Positions 8,247 to 14,743 of a stretch of 15,824 bases of DNA are shown here, in pieces. A model generated the notes under the pieces. It had not been told where the DNA came from, did not search any database, and worked only from the letters and a program-made list of their open reading frames with translations. The stretch spans positions 1 to 15,824 of the forward strand of contig SPJO01000063.1 of NCBI GenBank assembly GCA_006844635.1, read 5' to 3'. Within the stretch, counting starts at the first letter, position 1. Every line of letters starts with the position of its first letter. Made by a program: the position numbers and the translations under genes. Source of the stretch: Methylophilaceae bacterium. Lineage in GTDB: Bacteria > Pseudomonadota > Gammaproteobacteria > Burkholderiales > Methylophilaceae.

Positions 8247-9426
8247 GTTCTTTCTGGTTTGGGTTGTTTCTTTATGCTGTACAAGCGCTGTTGCTGAAGG
8301 AGATGAGACGTTTTCTCGATGGCTAGCAGATCTGAAACAAGAGGCACGCGAGGAAGGCATTTCTGAACAAACCATTCGTCAGACATTTGAAGATGCAAAG
8401 TTTTTGCCTAGGGTGATTGAGTTAGACCGCTCCCAACCAGAGTTTATTACCACTTTTACGACTTATCTCCATAAAAGAGTGACCAGCAAGCGCTTGATTG
8501 CTGGCCGTTTGGCACTCAAAAAACATGAGGATCTACTGAAGAAAGTAGAGTTTCAATACGGTGTGCCCAAAAATATTTTAGTGGCGTTTTGGGGACTGGA
8601 AACAAATTATGGTGGTAATAAAGGTGATTTTGGCCTACCTTCCGCTTTGATGACGCTTGCTTATGAAGGGCGTCGCGCTGAGTTTTTCCGAAGCCAGCTA
8701 ATGAATGTGATGCGCATTGTGGATGGCGGGCACAATAATGTTGCAGGAATGCGGGGCTCTTGGGCTGGCGCAATGGGGCATATGCAGTTTATGCCATCCA
8801 CTTTTTTAGCCTATGCCGCTGATGGTGATGCGGATGGCCGCAAGAATATTTGGACCTCTTTGCCTGATGCATTTACATCTGCGGCTAATTATTTATCTAG
8901 TGTTGGTTGGCAAACAGGTGAGCCTGTGGCGATCGAAGTGAAGTTGCCAGTCAACTTTGAGTACTATCAAGCACAGCTCGATATTCGGCAGCACAGCAAG
9001 CATTGGGCGGCATTAGGTGTGGTGCAAGCCAATGGCAAGACTTTGCCTAGCCTTAATAACACTGCTTTGTTATTGCCACAAGGCTGGCAAGGCCCAGCAT
9101 TTTTAGTTGCAACTAATTTTGATGTTGTGATGAAGTGGAATCGATCGGTGAATTATGCAATATCAGTTAGTCACTTAGCGGATCAGCTACTGTCAAATAA
9201 ACCTTTGGTTTACGGTATCGATGCTGATGAGAATGGAATTTCTTTTGATCAAGCTTGGGCTTTGCAAACGAAACTCAATGCATTGGGTTATAACAGCGGT
9301 AAACCTGATGGGTTGCCTGGCACTAAAACCAAAGAAGCCATTAGGAATTACCAATTAGCGAACCGATTGCCAGCTGATGGTTACCCATCTTTGGCTCTGT
9401 TTAACAAAATCATGGGTTATAAATGA
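8239..9426 (+). CDS. MltB-like lytic murein transglycosylase with peptidoglycan-binding domain
   Basis: The 395-aa protein would cleave the MurNAc-GlcNAc bond of peptidoglycan with formation of 1,6-anhydroMurNAc, in the periplasm. A signal peptide (1-19, cleavage after SAVA) precedes an SLT_2/MltB-type catalytic domain (about 23-315). The catalytic acid is Glu121 in FWGLETNYG, and MRGSWAGAMGHMQFMPSTF is another family hallmark. A C-terminal peptidoglycan-binding domain (about 332-392) shows LQTKLNALGYNSGKPDGLPG and a final FNKIMGY. There is no canonical lipobox (SLCC is not one), so it is probably soluble, like the MltB/Slt35 branch without a lipid anchor. The start overlaps the preceding gene by 8 bp. 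It is the last protein gene of the operon, and no terminator precedes the tRNA, so read-through to the tRNA terminator is possible. Confidence 0.93.
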   Translation: MVRFFLVWVVSLCCTSAVAEGDETFSRWLADLKQEAREEGISEQTIRQTFEDAKFLPRVIELDRSQPEFITTFTTYLHKRVTSKRLIAGRLALKKHEDLLKKVEFQYGVPKNILVAFWGLETNYGGNKGDFGLPSALMTLAYEGRRAEFFRSQLMNVMRIVDGGHNNVAGMRGSWAGAMGHMQFMPSTFLAYAADGDADGRKNIWTSLPDAFTSAANYLSSVGWQTGEPVAIEVKLPVNFEYYQAQLDIRQHSKHWAALGVVQANGKTLPSLNNTALLLPQGWQGPAFLVATNFDVVMKWNRSVNYAISVSHLADQLLSNKPLVYGIDADENGISFDQAWALQTKLNALGYNSGKPDGLPGTKTKEAIRNYQLANRLPADGYPSLALFNKIMGYK

Positions 9427-9444
9427 GGCTGAAGTGTTTTTGCA

Positions 9445-9473
9445 TTGATTGTCAGCAAGCAATCAGCTAAAAT
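9445..9473 (+). promoter_or_regulatory. Promoter of the tRNA-Val gene
   Basis: A -35 box TTGATT (9445-9450) lies 17 bp before a -10 box TAAAAT (9468-9473). The next bases, CACGCC, form a GC-rich discriminator as in stable-RNA promoters, and the mature tRNA begins 17 nt after the -10 box. A dyad TGATTG (9446-9451)/CAATCA (9460-9465) overlaps the -35 box and spacer. Confidence 0.6.
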
Positions 9474-9489
9474 CACGCCTTTCTTATAG

Positions 9490-9566
9490 AGGCGGTTAGC
9501 TCAGTTGGTTAGAGCGCTTGGTCGACATCCAAGAGGTCATCAGTTCGAATCTGATACTGCCTACCA
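9490..9566 (+). tRNA. tRNA-Val(GAC), with C33
   Basis: This is a full 77-nt cloverleaf. The acceptor AGGCGGT (9490-9496) pairs with ACTGCCT (9556-9562, one G-U pair), followed by discriminator A and an encoded CCA. The D stem GCTC/GAGC encloses a 9-nt loop. The anticodon stem CTTGG (9517-9521)/CCAAG (9529-9533) encloses the 7-nt loop TCGACAT. The variable loop is AGGTC, and the T arm is ATCAG-TTCGAAT-CTGAT. The anticodon GAC is at 9524-9526, so it reads valine GUC/GUU codons. Oddly, position 33 is C rather than the near-universal U. The gene has its own promoter and a terminator directly downstream. Confidence 0.95.
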
Positions 9567-9571
9567 AATAA

Positions 9572-9601
9572 AAAAGCCACTTCATATCAGAAGTGGCTTT
9601 T
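9572..9601. terminator. Bidirectional intrinsic terminator, tRNA-Val / CsgG-like gene
   Basis: A 12-bp perfect stem AAAAGCCACTTC (9572-9583)/GAAGTGGCTTTT (9590-9601) has a 6-nt loop. It begins 6 nt after the tRNA CCA and lies 20 bp beyond the minus-strand stop at 9621, with a T-rich side on each strand. It should end both the tRNA transcript and the convergent CsgG-like transcript. Confidence 0.92.
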
Positions 9602-9620
9602 CTCATTTTCAAGAGCGCGC

Positions 9621-10451
9621 TTACTCTTCTTGTACCTTTAAGTTACCACCAGCGCCTAAACCACCTTTAACTTTTTGTGTTTTGTAGTTTTTGACTGCTC
9701 TGACCATATTGTTATACGAGTCTGTGAAAGCGCCAACAATCACTTTACCTTCAGGTGTCTTAGTATAACCACCAGCACCACCTGCAGTGCCACCTGTAAA
9801 TAAGCCTCCAAACAGGTTGAAGTCTGTATTTTTTGCACTACCTTCAGCTGCTGCTAGCTGGACGCTAGAGCGGTTGTCTGTCAGTGTGAGAAGCGTGCTG
9901 GCCTCTTTAAATTTCAAACCACCAGCAAGGGCACCGAGCCAACCACCGCCAAAGTGAGAAATAGCAGCACCAACACCACCAGAGTCTTTACTGCTGAAGG
10001 TGATGCTAGGAATCATGGCGTAATCTGCAGCGACGATCTGACCTTTGTGCATTTTGCTTGATTTACGTAATTCACCAGTCTCGTTTAATGCGCGCTCGTT
10101 TAGGCCCATATTGAGACCTCTACCACGGTCAACAACGACAAAGCAATTAGATTGTTGCACAAGTAGTTTAAGCACGGGCACTGTAGAACCTAGCTGATAC
10201 TCATGACGTAGGCGGTAATACCAGTCTGAGCGATCATCCTCAACGATGGCTAGTGTGCCTAGCGGATTGTCGCAGTGTTCTAGCTGCGAGTTCGCATTTT
10301 GCGCATTACCCCCACCAGCTGATCCAGTTGCTGCTGTCTTGGCACTATCATTACCAATATCCAGCACGCCACCAAGATCAAGCGCAAAACATGTTGTACT
10401 GCCAAATGCTAGTGCAATTACTAATAGGGATTGTTTAATTGTTTTATCCAT
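9621..10451 (-). CDS. CsgG/HfaB-like exported protein
   Basis: The 276-aa protein has a signal peptide (about 1-23, STTCFA then LDLGG) and a low-complexity Gly/Ala/Asn linker (about 34-57). The domain that follows resembles the CsgG/HfaB family of outer-membrane secretion or assembly proteins. The matching run is LLVQQSNCFVVVDRGRG (96-112), ADYAMIPSI (142-150), STLLTLTDNRSSVQLAAAEG (185-204) and the C-terminal GGYTKTPEGKVIVGAFTDSYNNMV (227-250). The Cys of STTC is not in a canonical lipobox, so unlike E. coli CsgG it is probably not a lipoprotein. No curlin, csgE or csgF gene is nearby. A role in envelope assembly or export is inferred from the family only. A lipoprotein gene lies 96 bp upstream on the same strand, and a shared terminator lies downstream. 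Confidence 0.8.
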   Translation of the reverse strand: MDKTIKQSLLVIALAFGSTTCFALDLGGVLDIGNDSAKTAATGSAGGGNAQNANSQLEHCDNPLGTLAIVEDDRSDWYYRLRHEYQLGSTVPVLKLLVQQSNCFVVVDRGRGLNMGLNERALNETGELRKSSKMHKGQIVAADYAMIPSITFSSKDSGGVGAAISHFGGGWLGALAGGLKFKEASTLLTLTDNRSSVQLAAAEGSAKNTDFNLFGGLFTGGTAGGAGGYTKTPEGKVIVGAFTDSYNNMVRAVKNYKTQKVKGGLGAGGNLKVQEE

Positions 10452-10491
10452 TGCAATATCGGTCCTAGTTAAGAGATTATTAAGAAGCCAT

Positions 10492-10497
10492 ATTATA
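10492..10497 (-). promoter_or_regulatory. Candidate -10 box for the CsgG-like gene
   Basis: A perfect TATAAT on the minus strand (10497-10492) lies about 41 bp upstream of the ATG in a very AT-rich 96-bp gap. No good -35 box is found 16-18 bp upstream, so a separate promoter for this gene is only possible. Read-through from the lipoprotein gene is the alternative. Confidence 0.3.
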
Positions 10498-10547
10498 TAG
10501 GCATATAATAAATTTTTATATAATTTATACAGCAGTATAATTATTTT

Positions 10548-11288
10548 TTAAAATCTCTGTTTACTAGTCAATTCACAATTGGCTTTTGATTCATTGCCTT
10601 CTGTCTTGTATATCATCGTGCCAGATATGCGGTTAATCGAGATGCGGCTACCTTTTGTTGTGGCAACGATATAAGTGTCAGAAAGCTTCTCAATATCAAA
10701 TGTAGCCACCTGTTTTCCATCATGTTGTTGTAATAACTGCTGTTTTTCTGGATTAAAAGCAAAGAACATTTCATTGTCTTTGGCTTGGCAACTGATATAT
10801 TTGAAGCCATTTTCATCAACTGGCGTTGTAACAACTGCAGCAGCAGGCGCTGTTTTTGCCTTTACTTTCTCTTCTAGCGCGAGCACTGCGCTATTACAGA
10901 ACTTGCTAGATAATGAAATAAGGCCTGAGTCATATAAGTGTTTGGTGACTTTGCCATTATTAATTAAAAAGAAGTGAGATTGTAGTTTGTTCACTTCCTT
11001 AATTGGAATTAGGGTGCAGACACGGTAACCAAATTTTTCTTGGCCAAGGCGTTGAAATACGTATTTATTTGGTTCGTTTAAGAAGTGCGTCTTGCTTAAG
11101 TCTAAGGTTTTACCTTTGCGCTTCTTCTCAAGATAGGTGTTGATGATTTGTTTATAATCTATCGGCTTCTCGCCAAAACTCACGCTGTTTGCTGTTGATG
11201 ATGGTGATTGAGATGTCGTAGCGCAAGCAGATAAGAAACTGATGCAGATGAGCAGAAAAAGCGTGCGTTGTATTTTGGATATAGTCAA
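10548..11288 (-). CDS. Hypothetical lipoprotein, TTG start
   Basis: I do not recognise this 246-aa protein. It has a lipoprotein signal peptide with a clear lipobox Leu19-Ser-Ala-Cys22, so mature lipidation at Cys22 and, lacking Asp after the Cys, sorting to the outer membrane are expected. The start codon is TTG at 11288-11286, supported by AGGA 6 nt upstream, and it gives a proper basic-hydrophobic signal; no upstream or nearby ATG does so. The mature part looks like two modules (about 42-135 and 160-240) separated by a Lys/Ala/Pro-Val linker (about 141-158). Each has two cysteines (91/131 and 167/238), suggesting one disulfide per module. It lies upstream of the CsgG-like gene on the same strand and may be co-transcribed with it. 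Its function is unknown. Confidence 0.82.
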   Translation of the reverse strand: MTISKIQRTLFLLICISFLSACATTSQSPSSTANSVSFGEKPIDYKQIINTYLEKKRKGKTLDLSKTHFLNEPNKYVFQRLGQEKFGYRVCTLIPIKEVNKLQSHFFLINNGKVTKHLYDSGLISLSSKFCNSAVLALEEKVKAKTAPAAAVVTTPVDENGFKYISCQAKDNEMFFAFNPEKQQLLQQHDGKQVATFDIEKLSDTYIVATTKGSRISINRISGTMIYKTEGNESKANCELTSKQRF

Positions 11289-11334
11289 AGTGAGTCCTAA
11301 ACAGTTAAGTTATTCATCGTAAGTGTCTTGCAAA

Positions 11335-11363
11335 ATAATAAAGGAATCAGTTCATAATCACAA
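11335..11363 (-). promoter_or_regulatory. Sigma70-type promoter of the lipoprotein gene
   Basis: On the minus strand, TTGTGA (11363-11358) is separated by 17 bp from TATTAT (11340-11335), about 46 bp upstream of the TTG start. The -35 box matches four of six consensus bases, the -10 box is a good match and the spacing is ideal. Confidence 0.55.
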
Positions 11364-11420
11364 TCGTATAAATACTGGCTGAATAGCGGGTTAAGAAGAT
11401 TGGTTTAAATGCTTGATGAA

Positions 11421-11450
11421 TTGCGAGGATAAGGCAGTGTATGAGATAAT
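11421..11450 (+). promoter_or_regulatory. Promoter of thrS with extended -10
   Basis: A -35 candidate TTGCGA (11421-11426) lies 18 bp before GATAAT (11445-11450). The -10 box is preceded by TGA, an extended -10 (TGn) motif. Transcription would start near 11457, giving a leader of about 45 nt that begins almost at the hairpin 11465-11480. Confidence 0.55.
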
Positions 11451-11464
11451 GTTGTGTTTAGATT

Positions 11465-11493
11465 AAGCCGCTTGCGGCTTTTATTGTTTTTGT
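11465..11493 (+). promoter_or_regulatory. Terminator-like hairpin in the thrS leader
   Basis: AAGCCG (11465-11470) pairs with CGGCTT (11475-11480) around a 4-nt CTTG loop, and the stem is followed by the T-rich run TTATTGTTTTTG. The stem ends 23 nt before the thrS ATG. No plus-strand gene lies between the tRNA terminator and this hairpin, so it has no obvious upstream transcript to end. Attenuation, leader stability or thrS autoregulation are possible readings. Confidence 0.5.
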
Positions 11494-11503
11494 AGAGATT
11501 TTT

Positions 11504-13411
11504 ATGCCTATTATTCGCTTACCTGATGGTTCTGAACGACAATTTGATGCCCCCGTGACTGTGACTGATGTCGCGATGGATATCGGCCCTGGGCTGGCTA
11601 AAGCAGCACTTGCGGGTAAAGTGAATGGCGAGCTGGTGGATACCAGCTACCTGATTGAATCAGATAGTGACTTAGCCATTATCACCGATAAGAATGACGA
11701 AGGTTTAGAAATTATTCGTCATTCGACTGCGCATTTGCTGGCTTATGCCGTCAAAGAACTGTTTCCTGATGCTCAAGTGACCATTGGTCCAGTCATTGAA
11801 AATGGCTTCTACTATGACTTTAGTTATAAGCGTGCCTTTACACCTGAAGATTTAGCAAAAATCGAACAGAAAATGAAGGAGCTTGCTAAGAAGAACGAGC
11901 AAGTGACTAGAAAAGTCATGCCGCGTGATGAAGCGGTTGAATACTTTAATGGCATTGGCGAAAAATACAAAGCAGAGTTGATTGCGAGTATTCCTGCAGA
12001 TGAAGAAGTTTCGCTTTACACTGAAGGAGACTTTACTGATTTGTGCCGCGGCCCACACGTGCCAAGCACAGGTAAGCTAAAAGCATTTAAGCTCATGAAA
12101 GTGGCGGGCGCTTATTGGCGTGGCGACAGTAATAATGAAATGTTGCAGCGTATATACGGCACAGCATGGCGCAATAAAGATGAGTTGAAAGCGTATCTGT
12201 TCCAACTAGAAGAAGCTGAAAAACGTGATCATCGTAAGCTGGGTAAATTCCTAGACTTTTTCCATATGCAAGACGATGCACCGGGCATGGTGTTCTGGCA
12301 TCCTAAAGGCTGGGCGCTATGGCAAGAAATTGAGCAGTATATGCGGCAGATGTTTATCGATTATAACTACCAAGAGGTGCGTACCCCTGCGGTGCTTGAT
12401 AAAACCTTATGGGAGAAGTCAGGTCATTGGCAGAATTACCAAGATAATATGTTCGTCACCGCATCAGAGAATCGCGATTATGCAGTGAAGCCAATGAACT
12501 GTCCTGGGCATATCCAAATATACAAAAGCAACTTGCATAGTTATCGTGATTTACCATTGCGTTTGGCTGAGTTTGGCTCTTGTCATCGAAATGAACCGTC
12601 AGGCGCTTTGCATGGTTTGATGCGCGTGCGCGGCTTTACACAAGATGATGCACATATCTTCTGTACAGAAGAGCAGGTTGAGTCAGAAGTCGCAGACTTT
12701 ATTAAGATGCTATATAAAGCCTATGATGACTTTGGCTTTAATGAAGTGTTGGTGAAGTTGTCTACTCGCCCTGAGAAGCGTATTGGCTCGGATGAGGAGT
12801 GGGATAAAGCGGAAGCATCATTGGCAAATGCACTAAAAGCGAATGATTTGGACTTTGAATACTTGCCAGGTGAGGGTGCCTTTTATGGACCTAAAATTGA
12901 GTTTACGCTGAAAGATAGCTTAGGGCGCTTGTGGCAGTGCGGCACTGTTCAGTTGGATGCTAACTTGCCAGAGCGCTTAGATGCAGAATATGTTGCAGAA
13001 GACAATGAGCGGAAACGCCCTGTAATGTTGCATCGTGCCATTGTGGGTTCGATGGAGCGTTTTATGGGTATTTTGATTGAGCATTATGCGGGTGCGATGC
13101 CAACTTGGTTGGCACCAGTACAGGCGATGGTATTGAATATTTCTGATGCACAGGCGGACTATGTGTCGCAAGTGGTTGAAAAGTTGAAGAAAAGTGGCGT
13201 GAGATGCGATTTTGACTTGAGAAATGAGAAGATTACCTATAAAATACGCGAACATAGCTTGCAGAAGCTGCCATATATACTCGTGGTAGGCGATAAAGAG
13301 GTGCAAGCTGGGTGTGTAGCCGTGCGGACCAGAAAAGGCGAAGATTTGGGTTCGATGCCAATTGAGGCGTTTGTTGAACGCATCAAACAAGACATTGAAA
13401 CTAAAGCTTAG
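11504..13411 (+). CDS. thrS: Threonyl-tRNA synthetase
   Basis: The 635-aa class II synthetase charges tRNA-Thr with threonine. Domains in order are TGS (about 1-61), the editing domain (about 62-230) with HSTAH (His73, His77) and Cys182/His186, the catalytic core (about 245-530) and the anticodon-binding domain (about 535-635). The zinc ligands that recognise the threonine hydroxyl are all present: Cys334 in MNCPGH, His385 and His511. Motif 2 is CHRNEPSG with Arg363, and motif 3 is GSMERF with Arg520. Length and residue numbering match the E. coli enzyme closely, so no insertion or truncation is present. It heads the cluster thrS-infC-rpmI-rplT-pheS-pheT. Expression may be tuned through the leader hairpin just upstream. 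Confidence 0.97.
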   Translation: MPIIRLPDGSERQFDAPVTVTDVAMDIGPGLAKAALAGKVNGELVDTSYLIESDSDLAIITDKNDEGLEIIRHSTAHLLAYAVKELFPDAQVTIGPVIENGFYYDFSYKRAFTPEDLAKIEQKMKELAKKNEQVTRKVMPRDEAVEYFNGIGEKYKAELIASIPADEEVSLYTEGDFTDLCRGPHVPSTGKLKAFKLMKVAGAYWRGDSNNEMLQRIYGTAWRNKDELKAYLFQLEEAEKRDHRKLGKFLDFFHMQDDAPGMVFWHPKGWALWQEIEQYMRQMFIDYNYQEVRTPAVLDKTLWEKSGHWQNYQDNMFVTASENRDYAVKPMNCPGHIQIYKSNLHSYRDLPLRLAEFGSCHRNEPSGALHGLMRVRGFTQDDAHIFCTEEQVESEVADFIKMLYKAYDDFGFNEVLVKLSTRPEKRIGSDEEWDKAEASLANALKANDLDFEYLPGEGAFYGPKIEFTLKDSLGRLWQCGTVQLDANLPERLDAEYVAEDNERKRPVMLHRAIVGSMERFMGILIEHYAGAMPTWLAPVQAMVLNISDAQADYVSQVVEKLKKSGVRCDFDLRNEKITYKIREHSLQKLPYILVVGDKEVQAGCVAVRTRKGEDLGSMPIEAFVERIKQDIETKA

Positions 13412-13453
13412 CAGCTGGCAAAGCGCGGCTTTTGATTTGTAAATTGAATATTT

Positions 13454-13467
13454 AGGGGATAGTTATA
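13454..13467 (+). promoter_or_regulatory. infC: Shine-Dalgarno and rare ATA start of infC
   Basis: AGGGG (13454-13458) lies 6 nt before ATA (13465-13467), the best spaced initiation site in the open frame after TAG 13453-13455. The ATA at 13459 touches the Shine-Dalgarno sequence and is too close. IF3 itself rejects non-standard starts, so this arrangement would support negative autoregulation. Confidence 0.65.
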
Positions 13468-14064
13468 GCTCAGGACAGAGGTAAAGGGACGAGAATTAAC
13501 GGTGAAATCACAGCGCAAGAAGTGCGTTTAGTGGGCGTTGATAATGAACCGTTAGGAATTGTAAGCTTGGCAGAAGCATTTGCACAAGCAGAAGAAATCG
13601 ATATCGACCTTGTAGAAATTGCGCCGAATGCTGCCCCACCTGTTTGCCGTTTAATGGATTACGGCAAATTTAAATACGCTGAAAGTAAGCGCCTGCACGA
13701 GCAAAAGCTCAAGCAAAAGCAAGTGCAGATTAAAGAAGTGAAGTTTCGCCCAGGTACTGATCAGGGCGATTACAAGATTAAAGTACGGAATATCACACGC
13801 TTTTTAGGCGATGGCGATAAGGTGAAATGTACCTTACGGTTTAGAGGCCGTGAGATTACGCACCAAGAGTTGGGCTTAGCATTGCTAAGACGTGTGCAGG
13901 CTGACTTAGAAGAAATTGCAGTGGTTGAGCAGTTTCCTAAAATGGAAGGCCGCCAGATGGTGATGGTGCTTGCACCCGTTAAAGTGGTGCCAGTGAAAAA
14001 AGCGGCGAAGCCAAAGAAAGAAAAACCGCAAGCTGAAAAGCCTGCTGAAACAACAGATAAATAG
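13465..14064 (+). CDS. infC: Translation initiation factor IF-3, ATA start
   Basis: IF3 binds the 30S subunit, checks start codon and initiator tRNA, and blocks early joining of the 50S. The N-domain (RINGEITAQEVRL, IAPNAAPPVCRLMDYGKF), the Lys-rich linker helix and the C-domain (VKFRPGTDQGDY, LRFRGREITHQELG, EGRQMVMVLAP) are all present. I start it at ATA 13465 (AQDRGKGTRINGEI..., 199 aa), with AGGGG 6 nt upstream. An in-frame TAG at 13453 limits upstream choices, and GTG 13522 would remove the conserved RINGEI segment. infC genes are known to use non-AUG starts for autoregulation. ATT 13495, with AAAGGG 6 nt upstream, is a weaker alternative. A 28-residue Lys/Pro/Glu tail (172-199) extends past the usual C terminus. 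Confidence 0.93.
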   Translation: MAQDRGKGTRINGEITAQEVRLVGVDNEPLGIVSLAEAFAQAEEIDIDLVEIAPNAAPPVCRLMDYGKFKYAESKRLHEQKLKQKQVQIKEVKFRPGTDQGDYKIKVRNITRFLGDGDKVKCTLRFRGREITHQELGLALLRRVQADLEEIAVVEQFPKMEGRQMVMVLAPVKVVPVKKAAKPKKEKPQAEKPAETTDK

Positions 14065-14136
14065 AACAGTTTTTTATGAGTGATACGGCCAAAAAGGCAT
14101 GCCTAAGCACTCTCAATTACTCTTAAGGAGAAAAAA

Positions 14137-14334
14137 ATGCCAAAAATGAAAACAAAGAGCAGCGCCAAAAAGCGCTTTAAGTTCTTGGGCAGCGGTAAAG
14201 TTAAGCGCACCCATTCACATCTACGTCATATCTTGACAAAGAAAACAACGAAGCAGAAGCGCAAGCTACGTGGCACTTCTATCATTTCATCTAACGACGT
14301 CAAGCGTGTACGCGCAATGATGCCAACACGATAA
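14137..14334 (+). CDS. rpmI: 50S ribosomal protein L35
   Basis: The 65-aa very basic ribosomal protein has the L35 signature: MPKMKTKSSAKKRFK start, KRTHSHLRHILTKKTTKQKR centre and VKRVRAMMPTR end. A strong AAGGAG (14125-14130) lies 6 nt before the ATG. It is normally co-expressed with L20, whose gene follows after 11 bp, and in E. coli its leader is the target of L20 autoregulation. Here a 72-nt gap with possible structure and a short open frame precedes it. Confidence 0.97.
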   Translation: MPKMKTKSSAKKRFKFLGSGKVKRTHSHLRHILTKKTTKQKRKLRGTSIISSNDVKRVRAMMPTR

Positions 14335-14345
14335 GGAGATAGAGT

Positions 14346-14705
14346 ATGCCTAGAGTCAAAAGAGGTGTCGTTGCTAGAGCAAGACATAAGAAAGTATTAA
14401 AAGCTGCCAAAGGTTATCGTGGTCGTCGTAAAAATGTATACCGCGTAGCAAAACAAGCAGTGATGAAAGCTGGTCAATATGCTTATCGTGACCGTCGTCA
14501 GAAAAAACGTCAATTCCGTACATTATGGATTGCACGTATCAATGCGGGTTCTCGTGAGTTTGGTTTAACTTACAGCCGTTTCATGAATGGTTTGAAAAAG
14601 TCATCAGTTGAAGTGGATCGTAAAGTACTAGCAGATTTAGCTGTGTTTGATAAAGCAGCTTTTGCCAAGTTTGTTGATTTGGCTAAAGCAGGGCTTGCAG
14701 CATAG
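14346..14705 (+). CDS. rplT: 50S ribosomal protein L20
   Basis: The 119-aa L20 binds 23S rRNA early in 50S assembly and, in several bacteria, represses its own operon. The sequence is canonical: MPRVKRGVVARARHKKVLK start, the basic helix GYRGRRKNVYRVAKQAVMKAG, YRDRRQKKRQFRTLWIARINA, and FGLTYSRFMNGLKK. AAGGAG (14334-14339) lies 6 nt before the ATG and overlaps the last base of the rpmI stop codon. An intrinsic terminator follows before pheS. Confidence 0.97.
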   Translation: MPRVKRGVVARARHKKVLKAAKGYRGRRKNVYRVAKQAVMKAGQYAYRDRRQKKRQFRTLWIARINAGSREFGLTYSRFMNGLKKSSVEVDRKVLADLAVFDKAAFAKFVDLAKAGLAA

Positions 14706-14717
14706 TTTCATCTAACG

Positions 14718-14743
14718 AAAAAAGAGGCTGCGGCCTCTTTTTT
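14718..14743 (+). terminator. Intrinsic terminator between rplT and pheS
   Basis: AAAAAAGAGGC (14718-14728) pairs with GCCTCTTTTTT (14733-14743) around the loop TGCG, followed by more T (14744-14746). It begins 13 nt after the rplT stop and ends 32 nt before the pheS ATG. It should reduce read-through into pheST. It may be partial or regulated, because pheST has no other obvious promoter in the 70-bp gap. Confidence 0.85.

Noticed and set aside
9505..9687. 60-codon plus-strand open frame starting inside the tRNA
   Set aside because: It runs through the tRNA, the terminator and the end of the convergent gene, so it cannot be a real coding region.
10520..10544. A/T-rich bulged hairpin (TATAC-AGCA-GTATA core) between the two minus-strand genes
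   Set aside because: The stem is A/T-dominated with a bulge and is not followed by a clear U-tract on the minus strand, so I cannot call it a terminator.
12977..13390. 137-codon minus-strand open frame opposite thrS
   Set aside because: It is a shadow of the thrS anticodon-binding region with no coding features of its own.
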